64,000 nucleotides of DNA from Theocolax elegans (taxonomy: Eukaryota > Arthropoda > Insecta > Hymenoptera > Cerocephalidae), in assembly GCA_026168455.1 (NCBI GenBank), contig CM047426.1, forward strand, positions 59,604,896 to 59,668,895. The letters are read 5' to 3'. Made by a program: the position numbers and the translations under genes. Shown here one piece after another: positions 34,985-46,299 of the stretch (positions are counted from its first letter, which is position 1; every line of letters starts with the position of its first letter). The notes below the pieces were generated by a model. That model was given only the letters and a program-made list of their open reading frames with translations. It searched no databases and had not been told where the DNA came from.

Positions 34985-36215
34985 TATATTCAATATGTCC
35001 GGGTGTTCTATCTCTTCGAGATTTTAAAATTAAGAATTGTAACCAGGGTAGATAAGTTCTAAAGATTAATTTAAACAAAAGTTGTTTGTAATGTTTTTTC
35101 AAAAAAATCAATAGATTTTGAAATAAGTGACTTTAAATATAGTAATTTTTCCAAAAAATTGAAAAATTTCCACTTTTCATGGTTGAATAACTCTTATGCA
35201 AATTATTTTTAAAACTTAAATTTTTTTTGTATGTTCTGGAAGATGTTTCCAGCCTGTTCTCAAATTTTGGAGCGATTTAAAATTTTCATCGTACCACTTG
35301 ACGTGAAATAGCCCATATATATGTATGTATGTATGTGGGTGTGTAATTGTGGGTGCGTGCGTGCGTGCGTGAGTACGTGCGTGTGTGTGTGTTTGTGCGT
35401 GCGTGCGTGCGTGTATGTGTGTTCGTGCGTGCGTGCGTGCGTGTATGTGTGTGTGTGTGCGGCGGAATATTTATATAATATATATATATTTTAAAATTTT
35501 TTTTCAAGAATACATAATATATGTATTTTTTCCTTGCGCAAAAAAAAAGTTGTGAACATAACTTGAAAGAATGTGTATTAGTTTACTCATTCTTGATAAA
35601 ACTCATAAAATGTTTAAACGTATACTCAATAATATAATAACGGATCTAAAATGCAATGTAATGCTTTAAATACAGATGCAAAATTGTTTGAAGATTAAAT
35701 AAATATTAATCAAGTATTACATACACTTTTCCAAATATCTATATGTGAAATATACAATGAGTTAAAAATTAAATATATTAATTATTGCATTTTTAAGATA
35801 ATTCTATTATAAACAGTATAGGCAAAAGAAAATTCAAATTTTAACAGTGGTAATATAAAATACGAATTATATTTGAATAGATTTTCAAAAACTATTAATT
35901 TAGGAGCATTTAATTTAAATATTTTTTAAATTAATATTTCAAAATTGTATGGATATATAAGTGAGTAGATTATGTATATTTATAGAAAACAATATTTTAA
36001 ATAATCAAGTATGTATTTCTTAGAAACAGTAGGTTTTCTAAGGCATGAATTTGATTATAATAATCAAGATAAATATATGGGCTCTGTAACTAAAGGAAAA
36101 AATAAATTGGATATAATTATGGATTAAAACGCAAATTTTGAAAGAGGGTGCAAATTACGAATTACGGGAGAAATGGAAGAAACAGGTTTTTATTTATATG
36201 CCACTAAAATTATAT
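34985..36215. repeat. Repeat family G, copy 2, interrupted by an F-type end and a (GTGC)n tract
   Basis: The G sequence runs 34985-35225 and again 35545-36215. Between them is the inverse of an F-family terminus (35265-35325) followed by TG/CG-rich microsatellite (35333-35460) and AT-rich sequence. No gene is seen. Confidence 0.6.
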
Positions 36216-37319
36216 AAATAAGTAAGTGTGCTTCCCCTTTATTCCCCTCCCCTCCCCTCGCGCAGCAAGCAGTAGCAGCCCGTACGCAGCCGAGCTTAAT
36301 TGTAATAATTCGCCGCCATCGTACGCGGCTGGCACCCAAACCCTACTTATATTACTAATAAATTAATATTGTTTTATATATTTAATTCATTTATTTCGCC
36401 TTTGACGCCACGCCCTAATCCCCAGGGTGTCCGTTACAGTGTATCGATGGCCGGACCTCCTCAGCGAGCTGCATCGAGTACCAGAACTCACGAATAGCAG
36501 CACGTATCCTGGATAGCTCCGTTAACTGCTGAGACCTCGTGCAGAGTAGAAATATTATTAAATGATAAGAAGCACACCACTAAGAAAAAAGATAACAGGG
36601 AAAAGGAAGCCAGGTCAGTAAAAAAGAAATGAAATAACTTGTCAACAAGAGTTGAGAGGTTAGAAGACACTAACCTTCCCACCTATAAATACAGAAAATG
36701 AATTACAGTAAGCTCCTACGGCTCAACGACTTACCTATAAATGTTCCCCGGAAACCGCAAGTCAATTCCATGGCAGGCCGGTGTCGAAGGAGATCCATCA
36801 AGTCGTCCGTAGCGGATTGAGTAGTCCTATCGACAGCTCCGCGATAAGTGTGGTCGTACACCAACGGCCAATCACACAGACGAATTCCCGATTTGTGCCG
36901 ATATCAGCGCAGGGTGCATGCGCGCATAGACGAGACGAGCCAAGCAGAGCTCTGTGGACTGCTTCTGAGAGTGTTTAGGTTGTGGCAAAGTTTCGTTTCT
37001 TTACAACAAATACGGCGAATATCGCAATAAGTCAGCAGATAAAATATAATACAAATAAAACAACTGTCAATACATCTATCAGTCACAACGCTAAAATATA
37101 ATTTAAAATTAGACGACACATAAAGTATTCATTAGTCATCACTATCATTCGTCATCTAACATCCCTTAGATACTTTCATTTAAGTGTATATGGAACGGTA
37201 TAATATATAATAACGAAGTAAATAAATAAATTAAAACAATTTGAATATGTAAATAAATAGATAGACAATAATTTAAGATTAAAACTATTCTAGTGTCGAG
37301 AAGTGTCTTCGAGTCGCGG
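36216..37319. other. Unassigned interval, no gene recognised
   Basis: A pyrimidine-rich stretch (36228-36260) is followed by AT-rich sequence ending CCAGGGTGTCCGTTACA at about 36443, which resembles the 3' end of an LTR. No matching second LTR or target duplication was found. The rest (36445-37319) is of mixed composition with only short ORFs that look like chance. Confidence 0.35.
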
Positions 37320-37335
37320 CCCTAAAACCCTTTAG

Positions 37336-38205
37336 TGAGGCTAGGCCACGAATTTCTGTAGGTCACGTGCGTTATGTACCCTTTAATGGATCGCGTGACA
37401 ATTCATGTTTTCGCGATCGTAGAAGCGATTCACCTAATCGCAGTGCATCTAGTTCTAATAGTTCGAATAACCAAAATTTCGGTAATAATCATAGTCGCGG
37501 TAATAATTCAATTAGCCCGCAAATAAATGAATTGAATTTAGACATAATTGAAGAAGATGATTCGGGAACCGAGTAAGAGTTGCATCAAGAGTCTCGGATT
37601 TTAATTTAAATGAAATAACTCAACGTTCAGAACTTAATGCAACAATTAAAACGGAAAATTCCATACAGCGAAAACGTAACTATCGTAGAAAAAGAATTTT
37701 AACCAACGGAAATAATACTATCAACGCATCAGATAAAACCGGAAAATCAGATGAAATCGTGAACGATACGTCAGATTGTGACGTCAACTCCGTTATTCGA
37801 CCCTATGATAGTCCGCCAGTAATACGCGTCGACAATCATGCGCTGGAAAATGCCGTTGAGGAACTCCAATCGACAAAATGCGAATCCGATTCAAGAGTTT
37901 AACGGTTTAACTCGTCGTGTTGCGAAGTAAACTCCGTTTTTGATAACTGTCGAGATTTTCTTTTAGAAGACGATGAAAAAGATAGCCGACAGATATCCGT
38001 AAAATGCCCCGAAATCAATTTAAAAATCGAAGGAATTGAAACTACGGCATTAATCGATACGGGTAGTAAAATAACCTGCGTATCGGGCGAATTCTACGAT
38101 AGTAATATAGACATGTTTAGAAAATGCCCTACTTTACCGATTGTAGGATTGCAAGCTGTAGGTTTCACAGGTGAAAAATCCGTTAACCTAAAAAAGCGGT
38201 GAGAA
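37336..38205 (+). pseudogene. Gypsy Gag-end/protease fragment, left palindrome arm
   Basis: An Asn/Ser-rich stretch (VPFNGSRDNSCFRDRRSDS, 37367-37576) precedes a stop. After frame changes come KRNYRRKRILTNGNN and then the retropepsin motif TALIDTGSKITCVSGEF (about 38041-38092), with a canonical D-T-G active site. The remainder of the protease is cut by the LINE fragment at about 38206. This is a different Gypsy family from the element at 8.2-21.4 kb. An in-frame TAA is present near 37900. Confidence 0.7.
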
Positions 38206-38706
38206 TGATGAATGAGAATGGTGACCATACGCTTATCGATGGCTATTCTAATGTCATCTAAGACTTTAATTGAAGCCGTCTGAGTACTATGACCCCGGTG
38301 GAATTCCGCTTGTCTCTCATTAATTAAGTTGTTTTTTCTCAGATATTCAGTGAGCTGAGCATGAAGTAATTTCTCGAGAATTTTAGAGGCCTCACAAAGC
38401 TTAGTAATGGACCTATTATCAGACAGCGAATCCACTCTGCTTGACTTAGCCAAAGGAATGAGATGGGACTTTGTCCAAGATTCTAGGAAAGATCCAGATA
38501 ATAGGGAAAGGTTAAAAATTTCAGCTAGATGAGGCGCTATCAGAGGAGCTAGGAACTTCAACATGGGGACGGAGATTCCATCGTGACATGTAGCTTTAGA
38601 GGTGGCCTTGAATATGGCTGTTTGTATGTTACGAGGAGTGAAAGGGGTGAAATGAAAAGAGATTAGAGGATAGGAAGAGTTAGTCTAGTGAGAAGCTATT
38701 GAGAGG
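38206..38706 (-). pseudogene. CR1-like LINE (copy D) RT fragment, continuation of 42126-42945
   Basis: Minus-strand reading: TSKATCHDGISVPMLKFLAP, HLAEIFNLSLLSGSFLESW, LIPLAKSSRVDSLSDN, LRKNNLINERQAEFHRGHS and KRMVTILI. The RGHSTQT block and palm start are typical of CR1-group RTs. The fragment begins right at the Transib end (38707) and its upstream part, the endonuclease region, lies beyond that transposon at 42126-42945, so the LINE was split by the Transib insertion. It is cut at about 38206 by the Gypsy fragment. Confidence 0.75.
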
Positions 38707-40372
38707 CAATGCACAGTGGTTCCAAATGCGAAAAAAATGGGCAAAATTTTCGACCCGGCATGCATTTTATCGTACGGATTTTTTTTTGTGTGCGAAAAAG
38801 TATCTTTTACTACATAGAATACGAAACCGTGCAGGCGAAATCGCCAAAAATAAAGGTACTAAAACCCGCTGGAAGCGAAACTCGAATAAACGAGTTTTTT
38901 TGAGTGTTATTTCTTATATAACTTCATTTTTTCGTGTTTAAAAGCACCTTGAAGCCATGATTTTGATTAGTATTATTGTTAGTAAACGTAGGGTAAGGTG
39001 TCCCGCTATAAAAATAGTGTAAATAATAATTTTGAACTATCAAAATCATTTATTCTTATGGAAATGTGGAAAATCCCTATTTTCATGCGTTAAAGCACAC
39101 TGCTTAATACATATATCGTGTGCGTACGAGCATTTACGCACGTGTATTTATGACTCTGTTTGTTTACGCGTGTATGTGTGTGTACGTATGTGTGTGTGAG
39201 TATGTATGCGTGTTATTTTTGTGTTTCATTATTCGCTTGTATGTCAAAATCCTCGAAAAAGGTGTTAAAAAAAGTATCTGTAAGTTAGAAAATATGTACA
39301 AGCTTAGTTAATTATTTATTGTTAATAAAGCCATCCATAAACCTCCGATTTTCGGGAAATGTCGCAATTAAATGTGAATCTAATAAAATCTAAGAGTGAA
39401 CCTAGTTGTAAATCTGTAAATATACTACTAAAAATATCAGAAAAAGTATCTGTCAGTAGTAAGTGATTATTGTTAATTAAATCTTCGAAAACCCTTGGAT
39501 TTCGCGAATTTTCATATATAACTGTGGAAGTAATGAAAACTAAAGGTGTTCTAAATACTCCCAAGGATCTAAAAAAAAAAGTACTCATAAGTTGAAAGAA
39601 ATATGCAGGGTTAGTAGATTAATTATTGTTAATTGAACCTCCAAGATTCACCGGATTTTGGGCATTTCTACAATTAGACATGAAATTAATGAAAATTAAA
39701 TATGTGCATTAGGTATAAATACACAAATATAATCCTAAAGGTGTAAAAAAAAGTATCTGTAGGATGCAATAAATGTACAGGCTTAGGTAATTAATTATTG
39801 TTAATTAATCCTTCAAAAATCGCTAGCTTTCGAGGATTTTGACATACAAGCGAATAATGAAACACAAAAATAACACGCATACATACTCACACACACATAC
39901 GTACACACACATACACGCGTAAACAAACAGAGTCATAAATACACGTGCGTAAATGCTCGTACGCACACGATATATGTATTAAGCAGTGTGCTTTAACGCA
40001 TGAAAATAGGGATTTTCCACATTTCCATAAGAATAAATGATTTTGATAGTTCAAAATTATTATTTACACTATTTTTATAGCGGGACACCTTACCCTACGT
40101 TTACTAACAATAATACTAATCAAAATCATGGCTTCAAGGTGCTTTTAAACACGAAAAAATGAAGTTATATAAGAAATAACACTCAAAAACTCGTTTATTC
40201 GAGTTTCGCTTCCAGCGGGTTTTAGTACCTTTATTTTTGGCGATTTCGCCTGCACGGTTTCGTATTCTATGTAGTAAAAGATACTTTTTCGCACACAAAA
40301 AAAAATCCGTACGATAAAATGCATGCCGGGTCGAAAATTTTGCCCATTTTTTTCGCATTTGGAACCACTGTG

Positions 40373-40870
40373 CATTGCCTCTCAATAGCTTCTCACTAGA
40401 CTAACTCTTCCTATCCTCTAATCTCTTTTCATTTCACCCCTTTCACTCCTCGTAACATACAAACAGCCATATTCAAGGCCACCTCTAAAGCTACATGTCA
40501 CGATGGAATCTCCGTCCCCATGTTGAAGTTCCTAGCTCCTCTGATAGCGCCTCATCTAGCTGAAATTTTTAACCTTTCCCTATTATCTGGATCTTTCCTA
40601 GAATCTTGGACAAAGTCCCATCTCATTCCTTTGGCTAAGTCAAGCAGAGTGGATTCGCTGTCTGATAATAGGTCCATTACTAAGCTTTGTGAGGCCTCTA
40701 AAATTCTCGAGAAATTACTTCATGCTCAGCTCACTGAATATCTGAGAAAAAACAACTTAATTAATGAGAGACAAGCGGAATTCCACCGGGGTCATAGTAC
40801 TCAGACGGCTTTAATTAAAGTCTTAGATGACATTAGAATAGCCATCGATAAGCGTATGGTCACCATTCTC
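40373..40870 (+). pseudogene. Inverted duplicate of the CR1-like LINE RT fragment
   Basis: Mirror copy of 38206-38706, differing by single substitutions (for example ALIKVLDD here against ASIKVLDD there). It begins immediately after the inner Transib end at 40372. Confidence 0.75.
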
Positions 40871-41747
40871 ATTCATCATTCTCACCGCTTTTTTAGGTTA
40901 ACGGATTTTTCACCTGTGAAACCTACAGCTTGTAATCCTACAATCGGTAAAGTAGGGCATTTTCTAAACATGTCTATATTACTATCGTAGAATTCGCCCG
41001 ATACGCAGGTTATTTTACTACCCGTATCGATTAATGCCGTAGTTTCAATTCCTTCGATTTTTAAATTGATTTCGGGGCATTTTACGGATATCTGTCGGCT
41101 ATCTTTTTCATCGTCTTCTAAAAGAAAATCTCGACAGTTATCAAAAACGGAGTTTACTTCGCAACACGACGAGTTAAACCGTTGAACTCTTGAATCGGAT
41201 TCGCATTTTGTCGATTGGAGTTTCTCAACGGCATTTCCCAGCGCATGATTGTCGACGCGTATTACTGGCGGACTATCATAGGGTCGAATAACGGAGTTGA
41301 CGTCACAATCTGACGTATCGTTCACGATTTCATCTGATTTTCCGGTTTTATCTGATGCGTTGATAGTATTATTTCCGTTGGTTAAAATTCTTTTTCTACG
41401 ATAGTTACGTTTTCGCTGTATCGAATTTCCCGTTTTAATTGTTGCATTAAGTTCTGAACGTTGAGTTATTTCATTTAAATTAAAATCCGAGACTCTTGAT
41501 GCAACTCTTACTCGGTTCCCGAATCATCTTCTTCAATTATGTCTAAATTCAATTCATTTATTTGCGGGCTAATTGAATTATTACCGCGACTATGATTATT
41601 ACCGAAATTTTGGTTATTCGAACTATTAGAACTAGATGCACTGCGATTAGGTGAATCGCTTCTACGATCGCGAAAACATGAATTGTCACGCGATCCATTA
41701 AAGGGTACATAACGCACGTTACCTACAGAAATTCGTGGCCTAGCCTC
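40871..41747 (-). pseudogene. Inverted duplicate of the Gypsy Gag-end/protease fragment
   Basis: Mirror copy of 37336-38205. Here the segment from NDTSDCDVNSVIRPYDSPP through TALIDTGSKITCVSGEF to EKSVNLKKR is open for 147 codons (41325-40882), because the left-arm TAA is a CAA. The protease is still truncated. Confidence 0.7.
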
Positions 41748-42125
41748 ACTAAAGGGTTTTAGGAAAATAAGAATATATTATAAGAAAAAATGATTTTAGT
41801 AGTCCAAAATTATTATTTACACTATTTTTATAGCGGGACACCTTACCCTACGTTTACTAACAATAATACTAATCAAAATCATGGCTTCAAGGTGCTTTTA
41901 AACACGAAAAAATGAAGTTATATAAGAAATAACACTCAAAAATTCGTTTATTCGAGTTTCGCTTCCAGCGGGTTTTAGTACCTTTATTTTTCGCAATTTC
42001 GCCTGCACGGTTTCGTATTCTATGTAGTAAAAGATACTTTTTCGCACACAAAAAAAAATCCGTACGATAAAATGCATGCCGGGTCGAGAATTTTGCCCAT
42101 TTTTTTCGCATTTGGAACCATTGTG

Positions 42126-42945
42126 CGATGGGTCAGGTTTAACAGCGAGACCCATCTTCCTGAGCTCTTTCCACAGATTAGAAGAATAAGATGTTGATCT
42201 AATTCTATTATTATAATACATAAATTTGCTCGTATCTACGGAATTACAAACTAAATTATGAAGCTCCTTAAATACAAGATAGTCAGAGCTCAGGACAGAG
42301 GACAAGTACAGCCAGTACGCCATATTACGTGGCTTAATATTATGTTTTATGTACGGGGTGCTCCATGATTTATCTGAATCTTTGATGGTGATGAGTTTTG
42401 CAGGTGCGAGTTAGTCAAAGGTATGCAAAATGGTAGAGACGAGGTTGGTGATGGAGGTTGCTGGAGGAGAAAGGAGACAACATATAATGAAGTCGAAAGT
42501 GAAGGTGAAAATGAACGGCCAGGCTATGTAGGCGAAGTCAGAAAAGTTGACATAGAAATATGAGAGGATGTGAAAGCGGAATGAGAGTTTAATGAAGCAT
42601 GATCATATGTGTCTGAGAAAAGAAGAGCAGTTGCCTGGAGGTCGACCAGGGCAAGATTGCGTGACAAAATCCTAACCGGTTAATAACCGGTGGCGATTTC
42701 ACAAGGTTTAATGAAAGCATAATGGAGTCGTGTCCTGCTGCAAATGGCACGGAGGATTTAGTATATGTATAAGCAGGCGGGGGATTACGGACAATGTACA
42801 GGTCGAGCCATGTATGCGATAAGTGAGTAGACGAGCGCATGTGATAAGTAGGATCAGATTTGATCAGAAAGAGGTTTAGTGTATCTATATGGGACTCCAA
42901 TATAGCAAATCACCCATCGTTAATACACATGTTGGTATTAAAATA
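42126..42945 (-). pseudogene. CR1-like LINE (copy D) endonuclease-to-RT linker, 5' truncated in (TC)n
   Basis: Minus-strand reading from 42945: CINDG, SHIDTLNLFLIKSDPTYHM, HTWLDLYIVRNPPPAYTYT and VPFAAGHDSIM (end of the APE-type endonuclease), then a degraded stretch and FKELHNLVCNSVDTSKFMYY ... LRKMGLAVKPDPSH up to the Transib end. The 5' truncation at 42945 abuts a (GA)n tract, (TC)n on the sense strand. The RT part continues at 38706 on the far side of the transposon. Confidence 0.75.
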
Positions 42946-42969
42946 GAGAGAGAGAGAGAGAGAGAGAGA
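42946..42969 (+). repeat. (AG)n microsatellite between LINE copies D and E
   Basis: Lies between the 5' truncation of LINE D and the (GATT)n 3' tail of LINE E, both on the minus strand. Confidence 0.9.
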
Positions 42970-43130
42970 TTGATTGATTGACTGATCTTTATTTTCGGTC
43001 TTTTTGGGGTAGAAACCCCGTAGGCACTATTTGCCAAAATACAAAGAGTAGCATAAAAAGTTTAATTCTATATAAAAAAAATTACAAAAATAATAAAAAC
43101 GATAAAAACAATAGCATAAAATGAAAATAT

Positions 43131-44200
43131 TGTGACGGAAATCGTCACACAATCTATTCACGACGAATAGAGTATTTAAATTCGCGAATTGTAAGTCGTC
43201 GGAGCCTTTCGTATGTCAAGGCCAACCGACGACACTTGTTTACTTTTCTACGAGTGTACAATTATGCGCACGACTATACGTAGGGATGGGAGCGCGAAAG
43301 AGTGTGTGAGTTTCCCCACTCCCATCCCTTTTTCGAGAAATTAGGCGATCGCCTAATCAGTGTGTAATGATTCGTCGATCGGGACGAATTATTATATTGT
43401 ATACCCGAATTGTACTGCTCGTGAGTGCCGAGAGTACATTCCACCCATCTCTGTAGTAAGCTCTGTGAACGGTTTTTCCGGAGCAGAGCTAAGTGCGGAG
43501 ACCCGGGTGGACACACGCGTGTCCCGTGTAGTTTTCTGTGTGTTTGTGTGTGTGTATCAAAGACGGGGTTGTGCGCGGGAGATACCGCGGATCGCGACTC
43601 ACTCGCCGCGGCAAGGGCCGCCTTCACCACCTCATTCACCGGTCTCCCCTTGTCAAGGAGGTCGACCAGTCGCCGAGGATCGGCTGGGAGCGTCACCGGT
43701 AAGTGTTTAAATTTACTATCGTGACCCTCCCCCTCCCTTGTGTGTGTGTACATCGGGAGTGTGTTCGAGTACAACGGTACTCGAACAGCGGTTCCTGGGG
43801 GTGAAACCAGTCGCAGGCGAGGATTTCAATCCGACAGGTTTCCCGGGACTTCCGCCCGCGCGAAGCAACAGTTGTCGCGGTACACGGCCTGAGTGGCCAT
43901 TTTGTTAATAGATATATTAAAATAAATATTTCTTTTCTTTTTATTTTAATTGTGAGTTTATTTATTATTCTGCCCGCTGCCGCCGACGTTCATTTAATTT
44001 TTATAAATCGTGTCGAGGCAAGGAGGATCGCCCAAATCCTCCATACCGTACGTCCCAGCGAAGTTGCGTTCCTGGCGACAGCCCGCAGTTCCTAAACAAA
44101 TAAATTAATTGTGTGCGTGGTATTGGGCAACGCGGCCCAATGGTCTTTATTAATTATATAAATTAATTAATTCGATCGGGTACGCGAATACCACGTCACA
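43131..44200 (+). mobile_element. Solo LTR (Gypsy type) with 4-bp target duplication
   Basis: The block begins TGTGACGG and ends CGTCACA, perfect 7-bp inverted ends with TG...CA, and is flanked by ATAT on both sides (43127-43130, 44201-44204). It interrupts the 3' UTR of LINE copy E. It contains a 10-bp hairpin (43283-43292 with 43319-43328), an 18-bp palindrome (43340-43357) and AT-rich sequence with AATAAA-like motifs near 43920. Orientation is nominal because the internal region is gone. Confidence 0.8.
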
Positions 44201-44744
44201 ATATATACAATAAATACTTAAAAATAGATAACAATTAATGTAACGCTCGCAAAATATTGGGCTCGAATAAAAAAATAAATTGAAGAACAAATAGTACAGT
44301 AAAAAAGTATAAAAATAACAAAACAAACGATTTTAAACTTAAAACTAAATATTGCACGTAGTAGCGAAGCGCCAAGCAGAAAAAGACGATTACGCTGCTT
44401 CATCAAAGTGAGGGATAGACCGCAGTACCAAACCCTCATTCGTGACTCGTGAAGACCAGGCTGTCTGGTTGAGCCTAAACAGATGATTGAATAAGATGAT
44501 TTTAAACTTGTCTATGAAGGAAGGATTAAAAGTGGTGGAAGGAAAATGATTCAGAATACGAGTGGAGGTTATAAAAAATGATTTATTTAATGCTTCGGTG
44601 CGTGGTAGGAGATACGTGAGTGATGTGGATGGATGGCGAGCGGAAGACGGGGATTTTGGCCAGGGGTATTGAGTTTGGTGAAATGGTTTGCCAGATATGG
44701 TGGTGAATTGTGAGCGATGATGTTATAAGCCAGGGAACCAATGA

Positions 44745-45860
44745 GATATTAGCGTCTGGACTCGACCGACAGCCATGTTAAACCCAGTCTGAACGGGGTA
44801 ACGTGATCACGTCTCGCTATGTTTCCCCATACAAATCTCACACATGCGTTTAATAACCTCTGGAGTTCGAGATTTTTGGACTGATCTACATCATTGTAGA
44901 CCGCACACGCATAGTGGAAGTGGGGAAAATTAAGTGCTTCAACTAGATTTTTGCGGAGCTTTACCGATAATGCCTTATTATAATAACGTAGCGAGTGTAG
45001 AACCCCACGAACGCGTCTTGAGATAGTCATGACTTGCATTGACCAGTCGAGGGTAGGAGTGATCATTATTCCCAGCGAATTTACCGCATTTTCGTACTCC
45101 AAAAAATCCTTACGTGATTTAACTCTCGGAGCAGTGTTCAGATTAATATGGGATATAAAGGCCTGACTACCCAGATCTTTTTTACATTTAATTTAAGGCC
45201 GTTCTCCATTGCCCAATTTGCTATCGTATTCGCATCATGAAATACGCGTTGAACACCAATATCAATGTAAGATGAAAAAACGAATGATAGACCTGGACGT
45301 CGTCGGCAAATAGAATACAATTACTATATTTAAGAATCTTAGGTAAATCATAAATAAAAATGGAAAACAAGACAGGACCTAGAACACTGTCCTGAGGCAC
45401 ACCTGCATCCTACAACGGTCTGTGTACGGCCTACAAGATATCTGTAAAATCAATTGAGTACAGTGTCTGAGTAGCCGATGTCGCCCAACTTCCAGATGAG
45501 TTGGTCGTGGGGAACTGTATCAAAAGCCTTGGAGAAGGCGAACAAGACTAGGATCGTGATCATTCTAGAGTCGATAGCTCATCTTACGTCTTCTAGTACA
45601 CCCAAAAGAGCTTTCCAGCACTTTTGAGATCTCACAAAGTTTTGCAATCGGTCTCGTGTCAGAGCACGACTTCTCTGAGCACGACATCCTACTCGACTTC
45701 GCCAACGCAAATAACACGACCCTCTTCCAGCAATCGGGGAACCATCCAGCGGAAAGCATACCGTTATATAATTCCGTTAAGGGTAAAGAGAGTTAAGGTT
45801 CGAATTATTTCAGCATTTTGATCGAAATACCGTCGACACCCGATGCCCTGGAAGAGGCTC

Positions 45861-45862
<2 letters not shown>
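44745..45862 (-). pseudogene. RT of LINE copy E, degenerate
   Basis: Pieces on the minus strand: ASGVDGISIKML and MLSAGWFPDCWKRVVLFALA (45850-45690), CSDTRPIAKLCEISKVLE, a degenerate palm region, ANTIANWAMENGLKLNVKK (45240-45190), VNSLGIMITPTLDWSMQV, GVLHSLRYYNKALSVKLRK, HFHYACAVYNDVDQSKNLEL and NACVRFVWGNIARRDHVTP (45090-44790). These match copy C segment by segment. Multiple frameshifts and stops; the catalytic FADD region is not readable in one frame. Confidence 0.75.
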
Positions 45863-45965
<103 letters not shown>

Positions 45966-46299
45966 CTCAGAAATTAATCTTTGTTTGCAGTTTTAGGTGG
46001 TGAGTGCGTACAGTACGATTTTCCCCTTCTTTGACGAGATTCTCCGATCCGTCCGCGTGCGTGTGTGTGTGCGCGTAGTTCCCATCCACCCTCTTAGCAT
46101 TTCTGATTCTCTCTCGCGTTTCCCCTCTTTCCCCTGCGCTATACGAAACTAGAATTTTTGCACATATGCAATGATTTTTATTTATGCTGAAGAATGTGAA
46201 TGATTGATAGTCACAAAAGTTAAAAAATTTAAAGAAAAATAAAGATTAATTATAAGTGGATAAGTTATTATTGTCATCCATTTTATAAGGTTTTTATAC

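Larger units (their letters stand above)
37320..41762. repeat. 4.4-kb palindrome (inverted duplication) centred on a Transib-type element
   Basis: CCTAAAACCCTTTAGTGAGG at the left end is matched by its inverse complement ending at 41762. Arms of about 1.94 kb (37320-39260, 39826-41762) each carry Gypsy gag/protease fragment, CR1-like LINE RT fragment and a Transib arm; the spacer is the Transib interior. The arms differ by sparse substitutions (for example a TAA in the left Gypsy fragment where the right has CAA), with no excess of indels, which argues for a real duplication that has aged. Confidence 0.8.
38712..42125. mobile_element. Transib-type element 1, rearranged by an internal inverted duplication
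   Basis: The left end CACAGTGGTTCC begins at 38712; the right end GGAACCATTGTG finishes at 42125. Flanks CAATG (38707-38711) and CGATG (42126-42130) are a 5-bp target duplication with one difference, and the interrupted CR1-like LINE joins correctly across it. An inner copy of the right end lies at 40361-40372, so 38712-40372 is a complete palindromic element. 40373-41762 is the inverted LINE/Gypsy duplicate, and 41786-42125 is the remainder of the right arm. The arms contain no transposase. Internal sequence has four degenerate repeats of AAGTATCTGTNAG...TTATTGTTAATT (39265, 39445, 39580, 39755). Confidence 0.7.

Noticed and set aside
38699..40385. ORFs RKKWAKFSTRHAFYRTD... as a transposase or host protein
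   Set aside because: They occur on both strands in mirrored arms and again at 56-58 kb, and show no transposase motif; they are by-products of the inverted repeats.
43274..43774. Minus-strand ORF of 166 codons across the solo LTR
   Set aside because: Covers the LTR hairpin and palindrome and resembles no protein.
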